Counted from the first letter of the stretch, positions 1 through 9,298 are shown. The stretch is DNA of 64,000 nucleotides from Thermoplasmata archaeon (GCA_035532555.1 DATKQS010000024.1:98262-162261), one strand, 5' to 3'. A program made the numbers and translations. The notes: a model not told the origin generated them from the sequence alone.

Positions 1-740
1 ACCTGTTGCCCGCCGGACAACTCGATGGCGGTCACGTCTGGCGCGCGCTCCTGGGAGACCGGGCCCGGTTCATGAGCATCGCCGCGGTCTTCTTCCTCTT
101 CGCGATCGGGCTGTTCTTCTACTTCGGGTGGCTGATCATTGGGTTCCTCGTCCTCTTGATGGGGGTTCGCCATCCTCCACCCCTCAACGACATCACGCCG
201 ATCGGGCTCGGTCGGACGCTGGTCGGGATTGGCGTCGCGGCAATCCTCGTCTCGGGCTTCGTCCTCGTCCCAATCTCCGCCCCCACGGGGGGAATCGGCT
301 TCTCGGGTGCGACGATCCAGTACCCGGCGCACCCTCCTCCCGGGACGCTCGTCGCGGCGAACCTCTCCGTGGTCATTCAGAACTCCGACGAGATCGCGCA
401 TGGGTTCTTCTTCTCGACGACCGTCCAGAACGTCTCGATACCGACCCAGAACGGTAGTTGGCAGTACTTATCCGGTGCGGCGTTCACCGCGTACGCCGGG
501 AATTCCACGTGGACGTTCTACTTCCCGAACGGCACGAGCGTCGTGCTCCACGGTGCGTCGGTGATGACCTCCTCCGCCGCGTACGTCACGATCGCCTCCT
601 CCGATTCGGCTCCGCTGGCCGTGATGTACACGAACCCCTCGGCCGCCCACTCGATCCTGATCCAACTCGGTGCGATGGAGGTGTGTCCTCCCGTCGGCGC
701 CGGTTCGGCGAGCACGAATTTCGCGCTCAGTCCCCCCTAG
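1..740 (+). CDS. M50-type (site-2 protease-like) membrane metalloprotease, C-terminal part
   Basis: The reading frame is already open at the first base, so the gene is cut at its 5' end. The visible part begins with Pro-Ala-Gly-Gln-Leu-Asp-Gly-Gly-His, which matches the second active-site motif (LDG, third zinc ligand) of M50 intramembrane proteases; the HExxH motif would lie outside the window. Three hydrophobic segments follow within about the first 95 codons. The rest (about 140 residues) is a Ser/Thr/Asn-rich domain with several N-glycosylation sequons and probably faces the outside. Its stop overlaps the convergent neighbour by 14 bases. The family call rests on the LDG motif and the membrane topology. 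Confidence 0.7.
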   Translation, partial: LLPAGQLDGGHVWRALLGDRARFMSIAAVFFLFAIGLFFYFGWLIIGFLVLLMGVRHPPPLNDITPIGLGRTLVGIGVAAILVSGFVLVPISAPTGGIGFSGATIQYPAHPPPGTLVAANLSVVIQNSDEIAHGFFFSTTVQNVSIPTQNGSWQYLSGAAFTAYAGNSTWTFYFPNGTSVVLHGASVMTSSAAYVTIASSDSAPLAVMYTNPSAAHSILIQLGAMEVCPPVGAGSASTNFALSPP

Positions 741-1746
741 GGACCCGCTCGTAGACGCGGAACTCGCGGGTCAGGCTGCGGTGGACGCGCATCGGGATCG
801 AGAGCATCCGACGCCAGGGCGCAGGAAGCGGATCCGGCCCCCCCGGGACGATGACGACCACGCGACCTCCCTCGCGGACCCGGCTCGCCCACACCGGCAG
901 CACGCGAGCCATCAGGGCGGCCCCGCCCTCCTCTCCCGTCGCTGACGCCCGCCCGTACGGCGGGTCGGTAAGGAGCGCGTCGAACTCCTCCGTGCCGGCC
1001 TCGGCGCCGAGCGTCCCGGCGTCGCCGACCGTCAACTCTTCGGCGTGGATCCCGAGATGGGCGAGGTTCTGGAGCGCGCCCCGTATCATCGTCGGGTCGA
1101 TGTCGACGCCGTAAAGCCGGGCTCCCAACAGACCCGCCTCGGCCAAGAGCGCCCCCGTCCCGACGAACGGATCGATCACGCGGTCGTTCGGACGGACGCG
1201 CGCCAGGTTGGCCGCGGCTCGCGCGAGCCGCGGGTCGAGCCCGACGGGGCGTTGGAAGGGGAGTCGGGAGATGCGTCGGCTCTCGAACCGGGAGCGATCC
1301 ACGCTCGCGATCTCCTCGAGGTAGAGGTCGGAGTCCTCCGGACCCTCCGCGATCCAGATGCGCAGGTCCGGATTCGCGAGCGATATCTTGCCCCCACCAC
1401 GACGGAACGCTTGCGCGCCGCGGGCGATCGCGGGGTCCGAGCCGCCCGAGCTCGCATGGCCCAGGCGGCGCAGCGCCGCGGTACGGCCTCCGGAGCCTTG
1501 CGCTTCGATCGCGTCGAGCGCGTTGGATGGTCCGGTCCCCATCGGTCGAAGCACCCGCCGGGACAGTGCGAGCCGTCGTGCGAGGTCCGCGGGGTCCACC
1601 GCGCTCGGGAGCTCGATGGCCAAGAGCCCCGGCGCGGGGGGAGGCACCGATGCCTCCGCGTGCCCGCCGAGCGCTTCGGCGGCGCCGGCCGCCTCCGCGC
1701 GCGCCAGCGGCTCGCTCAGCCCCGATAGCTCGATCCACAGGCGCAC
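727..1746 (-). CDS. THUMP-type tRNA (guanine-N2) methyltransferase
   Basis: Probable SAM-dependent enzyme that methylates N2 of guanosine in tRNA (archaeal Trm-G10/Trm11 group). The C-terminal half is a Rossmann methyltransferase with motif I (DPFVGTGALLAEAG), an acidic loop (YGVDID) and the catalytic DPPYGR motif, typical of N-methylation of an exocyclic amine. The N-terminal half has the size of a THUMP RNA-binding domain but is too divergent to confirm by eye. I chose the GTG at 1746, three bases after the upstream gene's stop; the frame stays open further upstream but would overlap that gene by about 95 bases. It is co-transcribed with the Mut7-C RNase-like gene. The exact target base is inferred. 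Confidence 0.8.
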   Translation of the reverse strand: MRLWIELSGLSEPLARAEAAGAAEALGGHAEASVPPPAPGLLAIELPSAVDPADLARRLALSRRVLRPMGTGPSNALDAIEAQGSGGRTAALRRLGHASSGGSDPAIARGAQAFRRGGGKISLANPDLRIWIAEGPEDSDLYLEEIASVDRSRFESRRISRLPFQRPVGLDPRLARAAANLARVRPNDRVIDPFVGTGALLAEAGLLGARLYGVDIDPTMIRGALQNLAHLGIHAEELTVGDAGTLGAEAGTEEFDALLTDPPYGRASATGEEGGAALMARVLPVWASRVREGGRVVVIVPGGPDPLPAPWRRMLSIPMRVHRSLTREFRVYERVPRGD

Positions 1747-1748
1747 GG

Positions 1749-2222
1749 CTATGCCCCCGATGGATGGGTCGCGCGTGCGACGAGGCTGCGGACCTTCTCC
1801 GAGTGGGACCCTTCCCAGTAGACGTGGCGGCAGTCCGGGCACCGGTACAGCGCGAGGCCGTGTTCGACAAGCTCCCGCGGAGCGCCTACGGGCAGGGGGT
1901 CTTCAGGAGAAGGGATCCACCGGGCGAGCGCGCCGTTGCAGAGCGTGCATCTCTCGGGACGGACCTCCCATCGGATCGTCGGGAACGCCTTGCGAAGCTC
2001 GGCCAACTGGCCGTCGATGTCGGTGGCGCAGAGTCCTACGGCACCGGGCGTTTGACGGGCCAGCGTACGGTCCCGGGTCAGGAGGATCCTTCCTTCGAGC
2101 TGGGTCCGGGCTCGGACCTCGTGGTCCGTCCATCCCCGTGCGTACGCGGTGTCGAAGCCCATGAAACGAAGATAGCGCGCGAGGCGGCCAAGCATCTCGT
2201 CGGCCATCCAGCGCGGCTCCAT
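1749..2222 (-). CDS. Mut7-C RNase domain protein with zinc ribbon
   Basis: A 157-residue protein of the Mut7-C (DUF82) family, a PIN-like RNase fold followed by a zinc ribbon. The N-terminus reads MADEMLGRLARYLRFMGFD, the hallmark opening of this family; conserved acidic residues and a TRD motif follow. The ribbon is CTLC near residue 91 and CPDC near residue 123. The ATG at 2222 was preferred over a longer frame because conserved sequence starts directly after it. It leads a two-gene unit with the tRNA methyltransferase, which suggests a role in RNA metabolism. The gene is divergent from the phosphohexomutase. Confidence 0.8.
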   Translation of the reverse strand: MEPRWMADEMLGRLARYLRFMGFDTAYARGWTDHEVRARTQLEGRILLTRDRTLARQTPGAVGLCATDIDGQLAELRKAFPTIRWEVRPERCTLCNGALARWIPSPEDPLPVGAPRELVEHGLALYRCPDCRHVYWEGSHSEKVRSLVARATHPSGA

Positions 2223-2268
2223 GGCATCCGAGACGGCGGTGCGGGGAAACCCGTTTCGCACGGGGGGT

Positions 2269-2277
2269 CATATACAC
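2269..2277 (+). promoter_or_regulatory. TATA-like box of the phosphohexomutase gene
   Basis: The sequence catatacac lies about 28-35 bases before the ATG at 2305 in otherwise GC-rich DNA. This is the spacing of a leaderless or nearly leaderless archaeal transcript. Confidence 0.5.
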
Positions 2278-2304
2278 CGGACGCGTCGCGGGACCCGAAA
2301 CTCG

Positions 2305-3666
2305 ATGCGCTTGTTCGGGACGAACGGAATCCGCGAGGTGGTGGGACCGACGCTCACGCCGGAGTTTACGACCCGCCTCGCGAACGCCATCGCCGGGACC
2401 ATCCCGGTCGGGAAACCCGTGGTGGTCGGCTGGGACGGCCGTACCTCCAGCCGCGCCCTCTCCTCCATCGTATCGTCCACGCTCGCGCTCGCGGGACACC
2501 ACGTCATCGAGGTGGGGCTCTTGCCGACGCCGGCCATCCAGTACATGGTCGTGCGGCTCGCCGCCCAGCTCGGGGTCGTCATCACGGCGTCTCACAACCC
2601 TCCCGAGTTCAACGGGTTCAAGTGCATCCACTCCGACGGCCTCGAGATCCCCCGGTCGGCCGAGGAGGAGATCGAGCGCCGGTTCGCCGACACGCCGAGC
2701 ACCGCGGTCCGCTACCGGTCGGTCGGGGAGATCGGCTTTCACGGAAGCGGCGCGCGCGAGTACGTCCATGGGGTTCTGGCCCGGGTGGACGCCCCGCGCA
2801 TCTCCGCGCGCGCGTACACAATCGTTCTCGACGTCGGTAATGGCACCGCGGCGGTGACCAGCCCGGATCTCTTGCGGAGACTCGGCTGCCGGGTCGTGAC
2901 GCTGAACGGCCATGTGGATGGGACGTTCCCCGGCCGGCCCTCGGAGCCGACCGAGGCCAACGTCGCCGATCTGCGGCGAGCGGTCCCGAGCGTCGGCGCG
3001 GATCTCGGGATCGCCCACGATGGGGACGCCGACCGCGCCGTGTTCGTCGAGCGCTCGGGACGCTACGTCCCGGGCGAAGAGATCCTCGCCCTCCTGGCGC
3101 GGGACGCGGTCCGACGCCACGGCGGCGGGATCGTCGTCACTCCCGTGACCGCGCCGGACTCTGTCGAGGAGGCCGTCCAGCCGTTGGGAGGGGAGGTCGT
3201 CTACACGCGCGTCGGCAGCCCAAACGTGACGCGCGAGATGCTCGCCCGCCACGCCGTGATCGGCGGCGAGGAGAATGGAGGCCTGATCTTTCCAGAGTTC
3301 CAGCTCGCCCGCGACGGCGCGATGACGGTGGCGGTCGTGCTCGACCTGATGGCCCGAGAAGATCAGCCCCTCGACGTCCTGCTCACCGGGCTTCCGCACC
3401 ACACCCTGCTCAAGGAGAAGGTCCCGTGCCCGCTCGATCGCCGGGAGGAGGCGGTCCGGGCTTTCGCCGAGCGCTTCGGTCCGGGCGCGGAACGCGTCGT
3501 CGCCATCGACGGAGTGAAGATCTACCACCCCGGGGGCTGGGTGCTCCTGCGGCCGAGCGGGACGGAGCCGCTCCTCCGCCTCTTCACCGATTCGAAGGAT
3601 CCCAAACGAGCGCGCGAGCTCGCGGACGAAGCGCTCGCCGCGGTGCACGCCTCGATCGGCGCGTAG
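2305..3666 (+). CDS. Phosphoglucosamine/phosphomannomutase family phosphohexomutase
   Basis: A 453-residue alpha-D-phosphohexomutase that moves a phosphate between C1 and C6 of a hexose (glucosamine, mannose or glucose phosphate). The order of family motifs is complete: RLFGTNGIRE at the N-terminus, the phosphoserine loop TASHNPPEFNG (Ser about 96), the metal-binding DGDADR around residue 235, the sugar-binding GGEENGG and the phosphate-binding RPSGTEP near the C-terminus. Length is normal. The start is set by the RLFGTNG motif and the TATA-like box upstream. By sequence alone the sugar specificity cannot be fixed; archaeal relatives are often annotated GlmM. Confidence 0.92.
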   Translation: MRLFGTNGIREVVGPTLTPEFTTRLANAIAGTIPVGKPVVVGWDGRTSSRALSSIVSSTLALAGHHVIEVGLLPTPAIQYMVVRLAAQLGVVITASHNPPEFNGFKCIHSDGLEIPRSAEEEIERRFADTPSTAVRYRSVGEIGFHGSGAREYVHGVLARVDAPRISARAYTIVLDVGNGTAAVTSPDLLRRLGCRVVTLNGHVDGTFPGRPSEPTEANVADLRRAVPSVGADLGIAHDGDADRAVFVERSGRYVPGEEILALLARDAVRRHGGGIVVTPVTAPDSVEEAVQPLGGEVVYTRVGSPNVTREMLARHAVIGGEENGGLIFPEFQLARDGAMTVAVVLDLMAREDQPLDVLLTGLPHHTLLKEKVPCPLDRREEAVRAFAERFGPGAERVVAIDGVKIYHPGGWVLLRPSGTEPLLRLFTDSKDPKRARELADEALAAVHASIGA

Positions 3667-3674
3667 TGGGGGGC

Positions 3675-4097
3675 CTAGCGGATCAGCGGCCCGATCACCA
3701 AGAGGCCCAGGACGAGCAGCACGAAGACGGTGAAGGTGATCCGCGCGACCAGGATCTCTCCGTTCCGGTGGAAGAAGTAGAACCCGGCGAGGACCCGGGC
3801 GATCGGCACCACCAGGAGCGTGAAGATTCCCAGGGTGAGGTAGGCCTCTGGCACCCCGGCCCAGAGCCCTGAGGCGAGGCCCCCGAGGGAGAGGTAGTTC
3901 GCGATCGGATTGATCGCAATCACGCTCGAGGAATCCGCCGAGGGGTTTTCCACGCCGAAGGCGATGAGCGCCCCGAACAGTATCGAGAGCGCGATCGCGA
4001 GCCCGATCTGGAGGAGTCGGGTCATCGCGGCGGCCGCCGCGGGAGGTAGCGGGTGCAGGTACACCGGCCCCCGGACGGTCGAGAGGGTCTCGTTCAT
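3675..4097 (-). CDS. DUF1634 membrane protein, partner of TauE/SafE
   Basis: A 140-residue protein with three predicted membrane segments (about residues 25-48, 65-105 region, 115-138). Its position directly after a TauE/SafE permease and its three-helix plan match the DUF1634 family, which is commonly encoded beside these permeases and is thought to act with them; the biochemical role is unknown. Its ATG overlaps the permease stop as ATGA, so translation is probably coupled. Confidence 0.75.
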   Translation of the reverse strand: MNETLSTVRGPVYLHPLPPAAAAAMTRLLQIGLAIALSILFGALIAFGVENPSADSSSVIAINPIANYLSLGGLASGLWAGVPEAYLTLGIFTLLVVPIARVLAGFYFFHRNGEILVARITFTVFVLLVLGLLVIGPLIR

Positions 4098-4960
4098 GGG
4101 CCCCCCAGCGCCCGGACGATCAGCTCGATCGCGAGCCCGCAGACCACGACGAAGAACAGGACGCGGAGCCACAGCGTGCGGGCTCCGGGAAGGATGTGGC
4201 TGCCGATGATCGCACCCACCGTCGAACCAATGCCGACCGGCGCCGCGAGGACTGGGTTCACATAGCCGGCCGCGAGGAGGATCCCCGCGCCCGCGCATGC
4301 TGTCACCCCGATCATGAAGTTGCTGGTCGCCGTGGCGACCTTGAACGGCATGCGGAGTTCGCCGTCGAGCGCGAAGACCTTCAGGACGCCGCTTCCGATG
4401 CCGAACATTCCGGATACGATCCCCGCGCCGAACATGACGCCGAACGCCCCGTTCGTATTGGCGGCCTGGTAGACGATCGTGTTGCCGGTCCGAGCGTCCC
4501 GGAACGCTCCCGTCAGTCCGAGCTTCTGGGAGGTCCGATCGGGCACCACGTTCTGGGGCACCTCCTCGTGACGACGCAAGAGCGCCGAGAGCGAGCCGAG
4601 GATCAGAACGATCGCGAGGGCGATCAACAGGGCCGTCGTGAGATTGTAGCGCGTCAGCAGGATGGTGAGGCTCGCTCCGAGGAGCGCCCCGGGGACGGTG
4701 GCAATCTCGAGCACCATCCCGATCCGGAGATCGGTGAGACCCTCGTGGATGTACGCGGCTCCCGTGGTGACCGAGTTCGCCAGGATCGTGATGAGTCCGG
4801 CGCCGACGGCCTCGATAAACGGCACCTGGAAGAAGATCACGAGCACCGGGATCACGATGATCCCGCCCCCGATCCCGGTGAGCGAGCCGATGAACCCGGC
4901 TGCAATCGCGATCAGGAAGAGCAGCACGAGGAACAGGACAAGTTCCACATGGGTCGTCAC
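4094..4960 (-). CDS. TauE/SafE family anion permease
   Basis: A 288-residue integral membrane protein with about eight hydrophobic segments in two halves. Each half contains a Gly-rich loop of this family: GSLTGIGGGIIVIP near the N-terminus and GMFGIGSGVLKV near the middle, then a final half containing GSHILPG. Family members move sulfite, sulfonates or other organic anions across the membrane; the substrate here is unknown. The GTG at 4960 was chosen because the first helix follows directly and there is room for a divergent promoter with the glucoamylase gene at 5052. A few other GTG codons are possible. Confidence 0.85.
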   Translation of the reverse strand: MTTHVELVLFLVLLFLIAIAAGFIGSLTGIGGGIIVIPVLVIFFQVPFIEAVGAGLITILANSVTTGAAYIHEGLTDLRIGMVLEIATVPGALLGASLTILLTRYNLTTALLIALAIVLILGSLSALLRRHEEVPQNVVPDRTSQKLGLTGAFRDARTGNTIVYQAANTNGAFGVMFGAGIVSGMFGIGSGVLKVFALDGELRMPFKVATATSNFMIGVTACAGAGILLAAGYVNPVLAAPVGIGSTVGAIIGSHILPGARTLWLRVLFFVVVCGLAIELIVRALGGP

Positions 4961-5051
4961 GAGCCGGACGGGAAAAGGACGTTGGGCGGTGCGAAGCCGG
5001 CCGGACCCGGAACGAAACGGCCATGAAGGGCTCTTGGCTTCGGGGCCACCG

Positions 5052-7472
5052 ATGGAACCACGCGGGGACCGACTCGCCTTCGGCCACCCGGGGACGGCCC
5101 TCTTCGGCGCTCCGAGCCGCAAGGACGGATTCGGGACGGCCTACTCGGCGGATTCCCAGCTCTGGTACACGACGTGGCGGGGCGTCGTCACCGAGGTCTA
5201 CTACCCCACGATCGACCGCCCGAAGCTCCGGGGCATCGAGTATGTGGTCACGGACGGGGACACCTTCCTGCACGACGAAGCCGTGCATATGGAGAGCACC
5301 ATCGAACGGCCTCACGAGCATGCGCTGGGCTACCGCATCCAGTCGCGCGACCCGGAGGGCCGTTACACGATCGACAAGGAGGTGCTCTCGGCCCCGCACC
5401 TACCGTGCCTGCTCATGCGCACGCGCATGCAGACACGGACGACGACGCTCCGCGAGCGGCTGAAACTCTACGTGCTCATCGCCCCCCGACTCGATCCCAA
5501 CGACGCCGGGGATGATGGGGACGTCTTCGATCTGGTCGGAATGCCGATCCTCGCGGCGTCGCGACCGGGGGTAGCGCTCGCGGTCGGTGGGACCGTGCCG
5601 TTCTCCCGGGCGTCGGTGGGCTACATCGGGCGGAGCGACGCACGGACCGATCTCATGGACCACTTCGGCATGTCCTGGGAGTTCGATCACGCTCCCGCCG
5701 GGCACATCCTGCTCGCGGGTGAGATCCCCGTGCCCGACGATGGGGAGTTCACCCTCGCCTTCGCCTTCGGCGGCTCGCCAGAAGCGGCCTCGACCACCTT
5801 GCTCCAGGCGCTCGGCACCCCGTTCAGCTGGCAGCGGGACCGCTTCATCGAACAATGGGACCGCACGGCCCGTCATGAACGGCCCCTCGGGTCCCACTCC
5901 GGCGACGACGGACGACTCTACCGGGCGAGCCACTCCGTCCTGCTCGCGCACGAGGACAAGGAGTTCCCCGGCGCGTTCATCGCCTCGCCTTCAACGCCGT
6001 GGGGCATCGTCCATGGCACCGAACGCGGAGGCTACCATCTCGTCTGGACCCGTGATCTGGTTCACACCGCGACCGGGCTGCTCGCCGCCGGCAATCGCGA
6101 GGCGCCCCTGCGGGCGCTGATCTACCTCGCCTCCCGCCAGCAGGGCGACGGGGGATTTCCGCAGAACTTCTGGGTCGACGGGGGCGCCTACTGGAAGGGC
6201 GTCCAGCTCGACGAGGTCGCCCAACCGATCCTGCTGGCGGCACGGCTCGATCGCGCGCGCGCCCTCCAGCAGTTCGACCCGTACCCGCTGGTCCAGCGCG
6301 CGGCGAGATACCTCATCGAGCGCGGCCCGGCGACCCCAGAGGACCGCTGGGAGGAAGTGAGCGGCTACTCTCCCTCCACCCTCGCGGCCCAGATCGCGGC
6401 GCTGACCTGCGCGGCCGGGTTCGCCCGCGCCCGGGGCCATGCGGGAACCTCGCGCTTCATCCAGGAGTACGCGGATTTCCTAGAGTGCCACGTCGACCCG
6501 TGGACGATCACCGAGCATGGTACCCTCGACCCGGAGATCCCACGCCACTACGTTCGTATTCGGCCCGTCGATCCGAACGATCCCACTCCGAACGAGTCGG
6601 CGGACTTCGGCACGATGCGACTGCCGAACCTCCCGCCCGGCACGAACTCGACGTTCCCGACCGTGGAGATCGTCTCCGGCGACTTCCTCGAACTCGTCCG
6701 AGAGGGAATCCGGGCTGCGGACGATCCGGCAGTGGTCGACTCCCTCCGTCTCATCGATCGCGTGCTCCGGGTCGATACCCCGAAGGGCCCGGTCTGGAGA
6801 CGGTACACGCACGATGGGTACGGGGAGGGCGTGGATGGGTCCCCGTTCCTAGGTTCGGGCGTCGGCCGGGCGTGGCCGCTCCTCACGGGGGAGCGCGGTC
6901 TCTACGAGCTCGCCGTCGGCCGCGACCCGACCCCGTACCTGCGCGCCCTAGAGCATTTCGCCACGGGTACCGGCCTATTGCCGGAGCAGGTCTGGGATGC
7001 GCCTGCGTTGCCCGACCGCGAGCTCGCGCCCGGCCAGCCCACCGGCTCCGCGACCCCGCTTGCCTGGGCCCACGCCGAATACGTGACGCTGCTGCGCTCG
7101 GTTGCGGACGGGGTGATCTTCGATCGGATCCCGATGGTGGCCGACCGTTATCTCCATCGCCGACGGTCGACGAAGTTGGTCGAGATCTGGAAGTTCAATC
7201 GGCGGCCCTCGACGATCGGGACCGGCCGGCTCTTCCGCATCCAGGTCTCGGCGCCGTTCCGGCTGCATTGGTCGGACGACGACTGGAGGACCGCACACGA
7301 CACCGACTCGACCGAGACCTCGCTCGGGATCAGCTACGTCGATCTGCCTCCGCTCGAACGCCCCGGGAACTCCTACCGGTTCACGTTCTACTGGCCGCAG
7401 AGCGATCGATGGGAAGGTCAGGACTTCCGCATCGATTCGGTGCCGGCGCCGCCCCCGGACGCGACGCCGTAG
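5052..7472 (+). CDS. GH15 glucoamylase-type glucan 1,4-alpha-glucosidase
   Basis: An 806-residue protein with the archaeal/bacterial GH15 architecture: an N-terminal beta-sandwich domain (about residues 1-270), then an (alpha/alpha)6 barrel. The barrel shows WTRDLVH, a substrate-site segment, EDRWEEVSGYSPS with the general acid Glu around residue 434, and PEQVWD with the general base Glu about 645. It would release glucose from starch, glycogen or maltodextrin ends, feeding the glucokinase and pentose phosphate genes 18 kb away. No signal peptide is visible, so it is probably cytoplasmic. The ATG at 5052 follows the divergent promoter gap; the open frame reaches further upstream but over the permease gene. 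Confidence 0.88.
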   Translation: MEPRGDRLAFGHPGTALFGAPSRKDGFGTAYSADSQLWYTTWRGVVTEVYYPTIDRPKLRGIEYVVTDGDTFLHDEAVHMESTIERPHEHALGYRIQSRDPEGRYTIDKEVLSAPHLPCLLMRTRMQTRTTTLRERLKLYVLIAPRLDPNDAGDDGDVFDLVGMPILAASRPGVALAVGGTVPFSRASVGYIGRSDARTDLMDHFGMSWEFDHAPAGHILLAGEIPVPDDGEFTLAFAFGGSPEAASTTLLQALGTPFSWQRDRFIEQWDRTARHERPLGSHSGDDGRLYRASHSVLLAHEDKEFPGAFIASPSTPWGIVHGTERGGYHLVWTRDLVHTATGLLAAGNREAPLRALIYLASRQQGDGGFPQNFWVDGGAYWKGVQLDEVAQPILLAARLDRARALQQFDPYPLVQRAARYLIERGPATPEDRWEEVSGYSPSTLAAQIAALTCAAGFARARGHAGTSRFIQEYADFLECHVDPWTITEHGTLDPEIPRHYVRIRPVDPNDPTPNESADFGTMRLPNLPPGTNSTFPTVEIVSGDFLELVREGIRAADDPAVVDSLRLIDRVLRVDTPKGPVWRRYTHDGYGEGVDGSPFLGSGVGRAWPLLTGERGLYELAVGRDPTPYLRALEHFATGTGLLPEQVWDAPALPDRELAPGQPTGSATPLAWAHAEYVTLLRSVADGVIFDRIPMVADRYLHRRRSTKLVEIWKFNRRPSTIGTGRLFRIQVSAPFRLHWSDDDWRTAHDTDSTETSLGISYVDLPPLERPGNSYRFTFYWPQSDRWEGQDFRIDSVPAPPPDATP

Positions 7473-7494
7473 GCGAACCGCCCTCGTCGGGGCT

Positions 7495-8556
7495 CTACGA
7501 GGTCAGCAGCCCGGGGGGATGCGGCACCATCGCGGGGTTGGGCCCCCTCCATGTGCGGGCCACCCGCGCGAAGGTGTTCGATAGGATCCGGTCCCGGATC
7601 ATGCCGACGTTGGACCAGGAGAAGATCGACGGCTCGAGGTAACAGGCGAGCGCGCACTTGTTGCACGTCTCGTACTTCGACCAGTCGTAGGAATTCCACA
7701 GCGCGGCGACATCCGTCTCCCAGACCGGGGTCTGCCCGGCGTACTCGTGCAGCGTGTAGCAGGGCAGCACGATCCGGCCCTGCGGATCGACGTTCATGGT
7801 CATCCACGGCTTGCAGTGCCAGCTCTCCTGGCGGTACCACGAGTTGATGATCGCGTCGAAGTAGTCGGGAGACTCGAGGATCGGCGCCCCGTTGACGCGC
7901 CGCAGGCGCAGTTCCCGGAGCACCTCGAGGAGATCGGGACCCATCGGGCTCATCGCATCCGCCGTGGAGTAATCGTAGGCGACCTGGAAGGTGATCGAGA
8001 CCCCCATCGACTCGGCGAGGTCGACCAGCGGAACGGCGTGGTAGATGTTGTCCTTCGTGATCGTGCTCGAGATCGCGACCGGGAGGCGCTCGCGTGCCGC
8101 CTTGATGCCTTCGATCGCCCGCTCGAACGACCGCGGGATCCCCCGCAGGAAGTCGTGCATCGGGCCGATGCCGTCGAGGCTGACGAAGAGGAGTTCGAGC
8201 GACCGCGCGATCTCGGGCAGCCGCTGCTGGAGCAGCCAGCCGTTGGTCACGAGCGAGGTGTGGAAGCGGTCGTGCGACTCGCGCAGGATCTCGGGCAGGT
8301 CGCGGCGCAGCATCGGCTCGCCACCCTCGAACCCCAGGAAGGAGACGCCCGTGCGCACGAGGGCGTCCATCATGCGGATCTCCTGGGAGAGCGACAGGAG
8401 CTCCTCGTCCTCCCGTCGCCAGAACGGACACATCTTGCACTCGAGATTGCAGCGGTAGAGCAACTTGTGCCCCGCAATGACCGGCAGCTTCTGGCCGCGC
8501 GCTTCGCGGGTCGCTCGCTTCAGACTCCGCAGCACCACCGGCTCGAAGAACGCCAT
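7495..8556 (-). CDS. Radical SAM/SPASM domain protein
   Basis: A 353-residue radical SAM enzyme. The [4Fe-4S] motif CxxxCxxC is at Cys36, Cys40 and Cys43, followed by the GGEP motif of SAM binding (GFEGGEPMLR) and a VSLDG segment. The C-terminus has a set of cysteines (WHCKPW, LPCYT, CNKCALAC) consistent with a SPASM domain holding an extra iron-sulfur cluster. Such proteins modify peptides, lipids or cofactors; nothing nearby identifies a substrate. The ATG at 8556 was taken because an upstream GTG adds only six unconserved residues. Confidence 0.75.
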   Translation of the reverse strand: MAFFEPVVLRSLKRATREARGQKLPVIAGHKLLYRCNLECKMCPFWRREDEELLSLSQEIRMMDALVRTGVSFLGFEGGEPMLRRDLPEILRESHDRFHTSLVTNGWLLQQRLPEIARSLELLFVSLDGIGPMHDFLRGIPRSFERAIEGIKAARERLPVAISSTITKDNIYHAVPLVDLAESMGVSITFQVAYDYSTADAMSPMGPDLLEVLRELRLRRVNGAPILESPDYFDAIINSWYRQESWHCKPWMTMNVDPQGRIVLPCYTLHEYAGQTPVWETDVAALWNSYDWSKYETCNKCALACYLEPSIFSWSNVGMIRDRILSNTFARVARTWRGPNPAMVPHPPGLLTS

Positions 8557-8680
8557 GGCCCTCGAAGGGACCAACGCAGAGATGACCTTATGCTGGAGGG
8601 AAGGGCACGCCGGGCGCTCCGCGGATCGTCGGCGATCTCGGGCGGCCGTCGGGGCCGCGGGCCCGCCCCTCGAGCGCGAG

Positions 8681-8689
8681 GCATATACG
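8681..8689 (+). promoter_or_regulatory. TATA-like box of the small surface protein gene
   Basis: The sequence gcatatacg lies about 25-30 bases before the ATG at 8712, in a GC-rich divergent intergenic region. Confidence 0.5.
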
Positions 8690-8711
8690 AGTGGACACTC
8701 TGGCGCGCGCG

Positions 8712-9209
8712 ATGCATAAGGTTTGGATCGGAATCGGTCTGCTGATCTTGATCGCCGGGCTGATCGTGGGTGTTCTCGGAAACGTCCAGACCGGTACTGG
8801 AACCCTCTCCGCGACCCAACGGACCTCGTCGTACACCGCGAACGAACTCCTCCTCGGGACCGGCAGCGTTTCCGTCAGTTGGAGCCGGGCGCCGGCGAAC
8901 ACGACGTTCGCCTTCGTGGCGTGCTCGGACTCCAGCTGTTCGTCCGGGCGTACCGTCGCCACGGGCAATGGCTCGAGCGGCAGCTTCTCCTCCGGCGCAT
9001 CGAACGCGCAATCGTTCCAGATCCAGATCACCGGACCCGTCCTCCTGGGAAGCAATGTCACCACCACGATCGTCTGGACCGAATCCGGATTCACGTACTT
9101 GGCCTTCGGCGGCATCGTGCTCTCGGTCGGCGGGGTCGCGCTCGTGTACCTCGCTATCGAGAGATCCGAGGATTCCGAAGGAGCTGCGACCGCGGCACCG
9201 AAGCCCTGA
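8712..9209 (+). CDS. Small surface protein with two membrane segments, unknown function
   Basis: A 165-residue protein not recognised as a known family. It has a hydrophobic segment at about residues 4-23, a Ser/Thr/Gly-rich middle of about 100 residues that contains two close cysteines and N-glycosylation sequons, and a second hydrophobic segment at about residues 126-147 followed by a short acidic tail. The plan suggests an outward-facing beta-rich domain held by two helices. The ATG at 8712 fits the TATA-like box. It ends 15 bases before the tRNA-Arg gene on the other strand. Confidence 0.6.
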   Translation: MHKVWIGIGLLILIAGLIVGVLGNVQTGTGTLSATQRTSSYTANELLLGTGSVSVSWSRAPANTTFAFVACSDSSCSSGRTVATGNGSSGSFSSGASNAQSFQIQITGPVLLGSNVTTTIVWTESGFTYLAFGGIVLSVGGVALVYLAIERSEDSEGAATAAPKP

Positions 9210-9224
9210 TGCGCCGGGCCGGTC

Positions 9225-9298
9225 GGGCGCGGGGGGATTTGAACCCCCGACCCCCGGGTTAGGAACCCGGTGCCCTATCCAGGCTGAGCGACGCGCCC
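9225..9298 (-). tRNA. tRNA-Arg (anticodon CCT)
   Basis: A 74-base cloverleaf on the minus strand. The acceptor stem pairs GGGCGCG with CGCGCCC, the D arm is GCTC/GGGC, the anticodon stem is CCGGG/CCCGG with loop TTCCTAA (anticodon CCT, reading AGG), and the T arm is GGGGG-TTCAAAT-CCCCC. CCA is not encoded and there is no intron. The 5' side of this gene is the attachment site of the adjacent integrated element, so the first about 20 bases and the promoter probably came with the element. Confidence 0.95.
9278..9298. repeat. attL-like repeat inside the tRNA-Arg gene
   Basis: On the plus strand the bases are tccaggct, five bases (gagcg), acgcgccc. They cover the acceptor 5' strand and the D arm of the tRNA. 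The same two 8-base blocks recur at 14168-14188 in the same orientation with a different five-base middle (aggct). Confidence 0.75.

Noticed and set aside
1903..3648. Minus-strand open frame of 581 codons
   Set aside because: Antisense to the phosphohexomutase and overlapping the Mut7-C gene in another frame; no domain.
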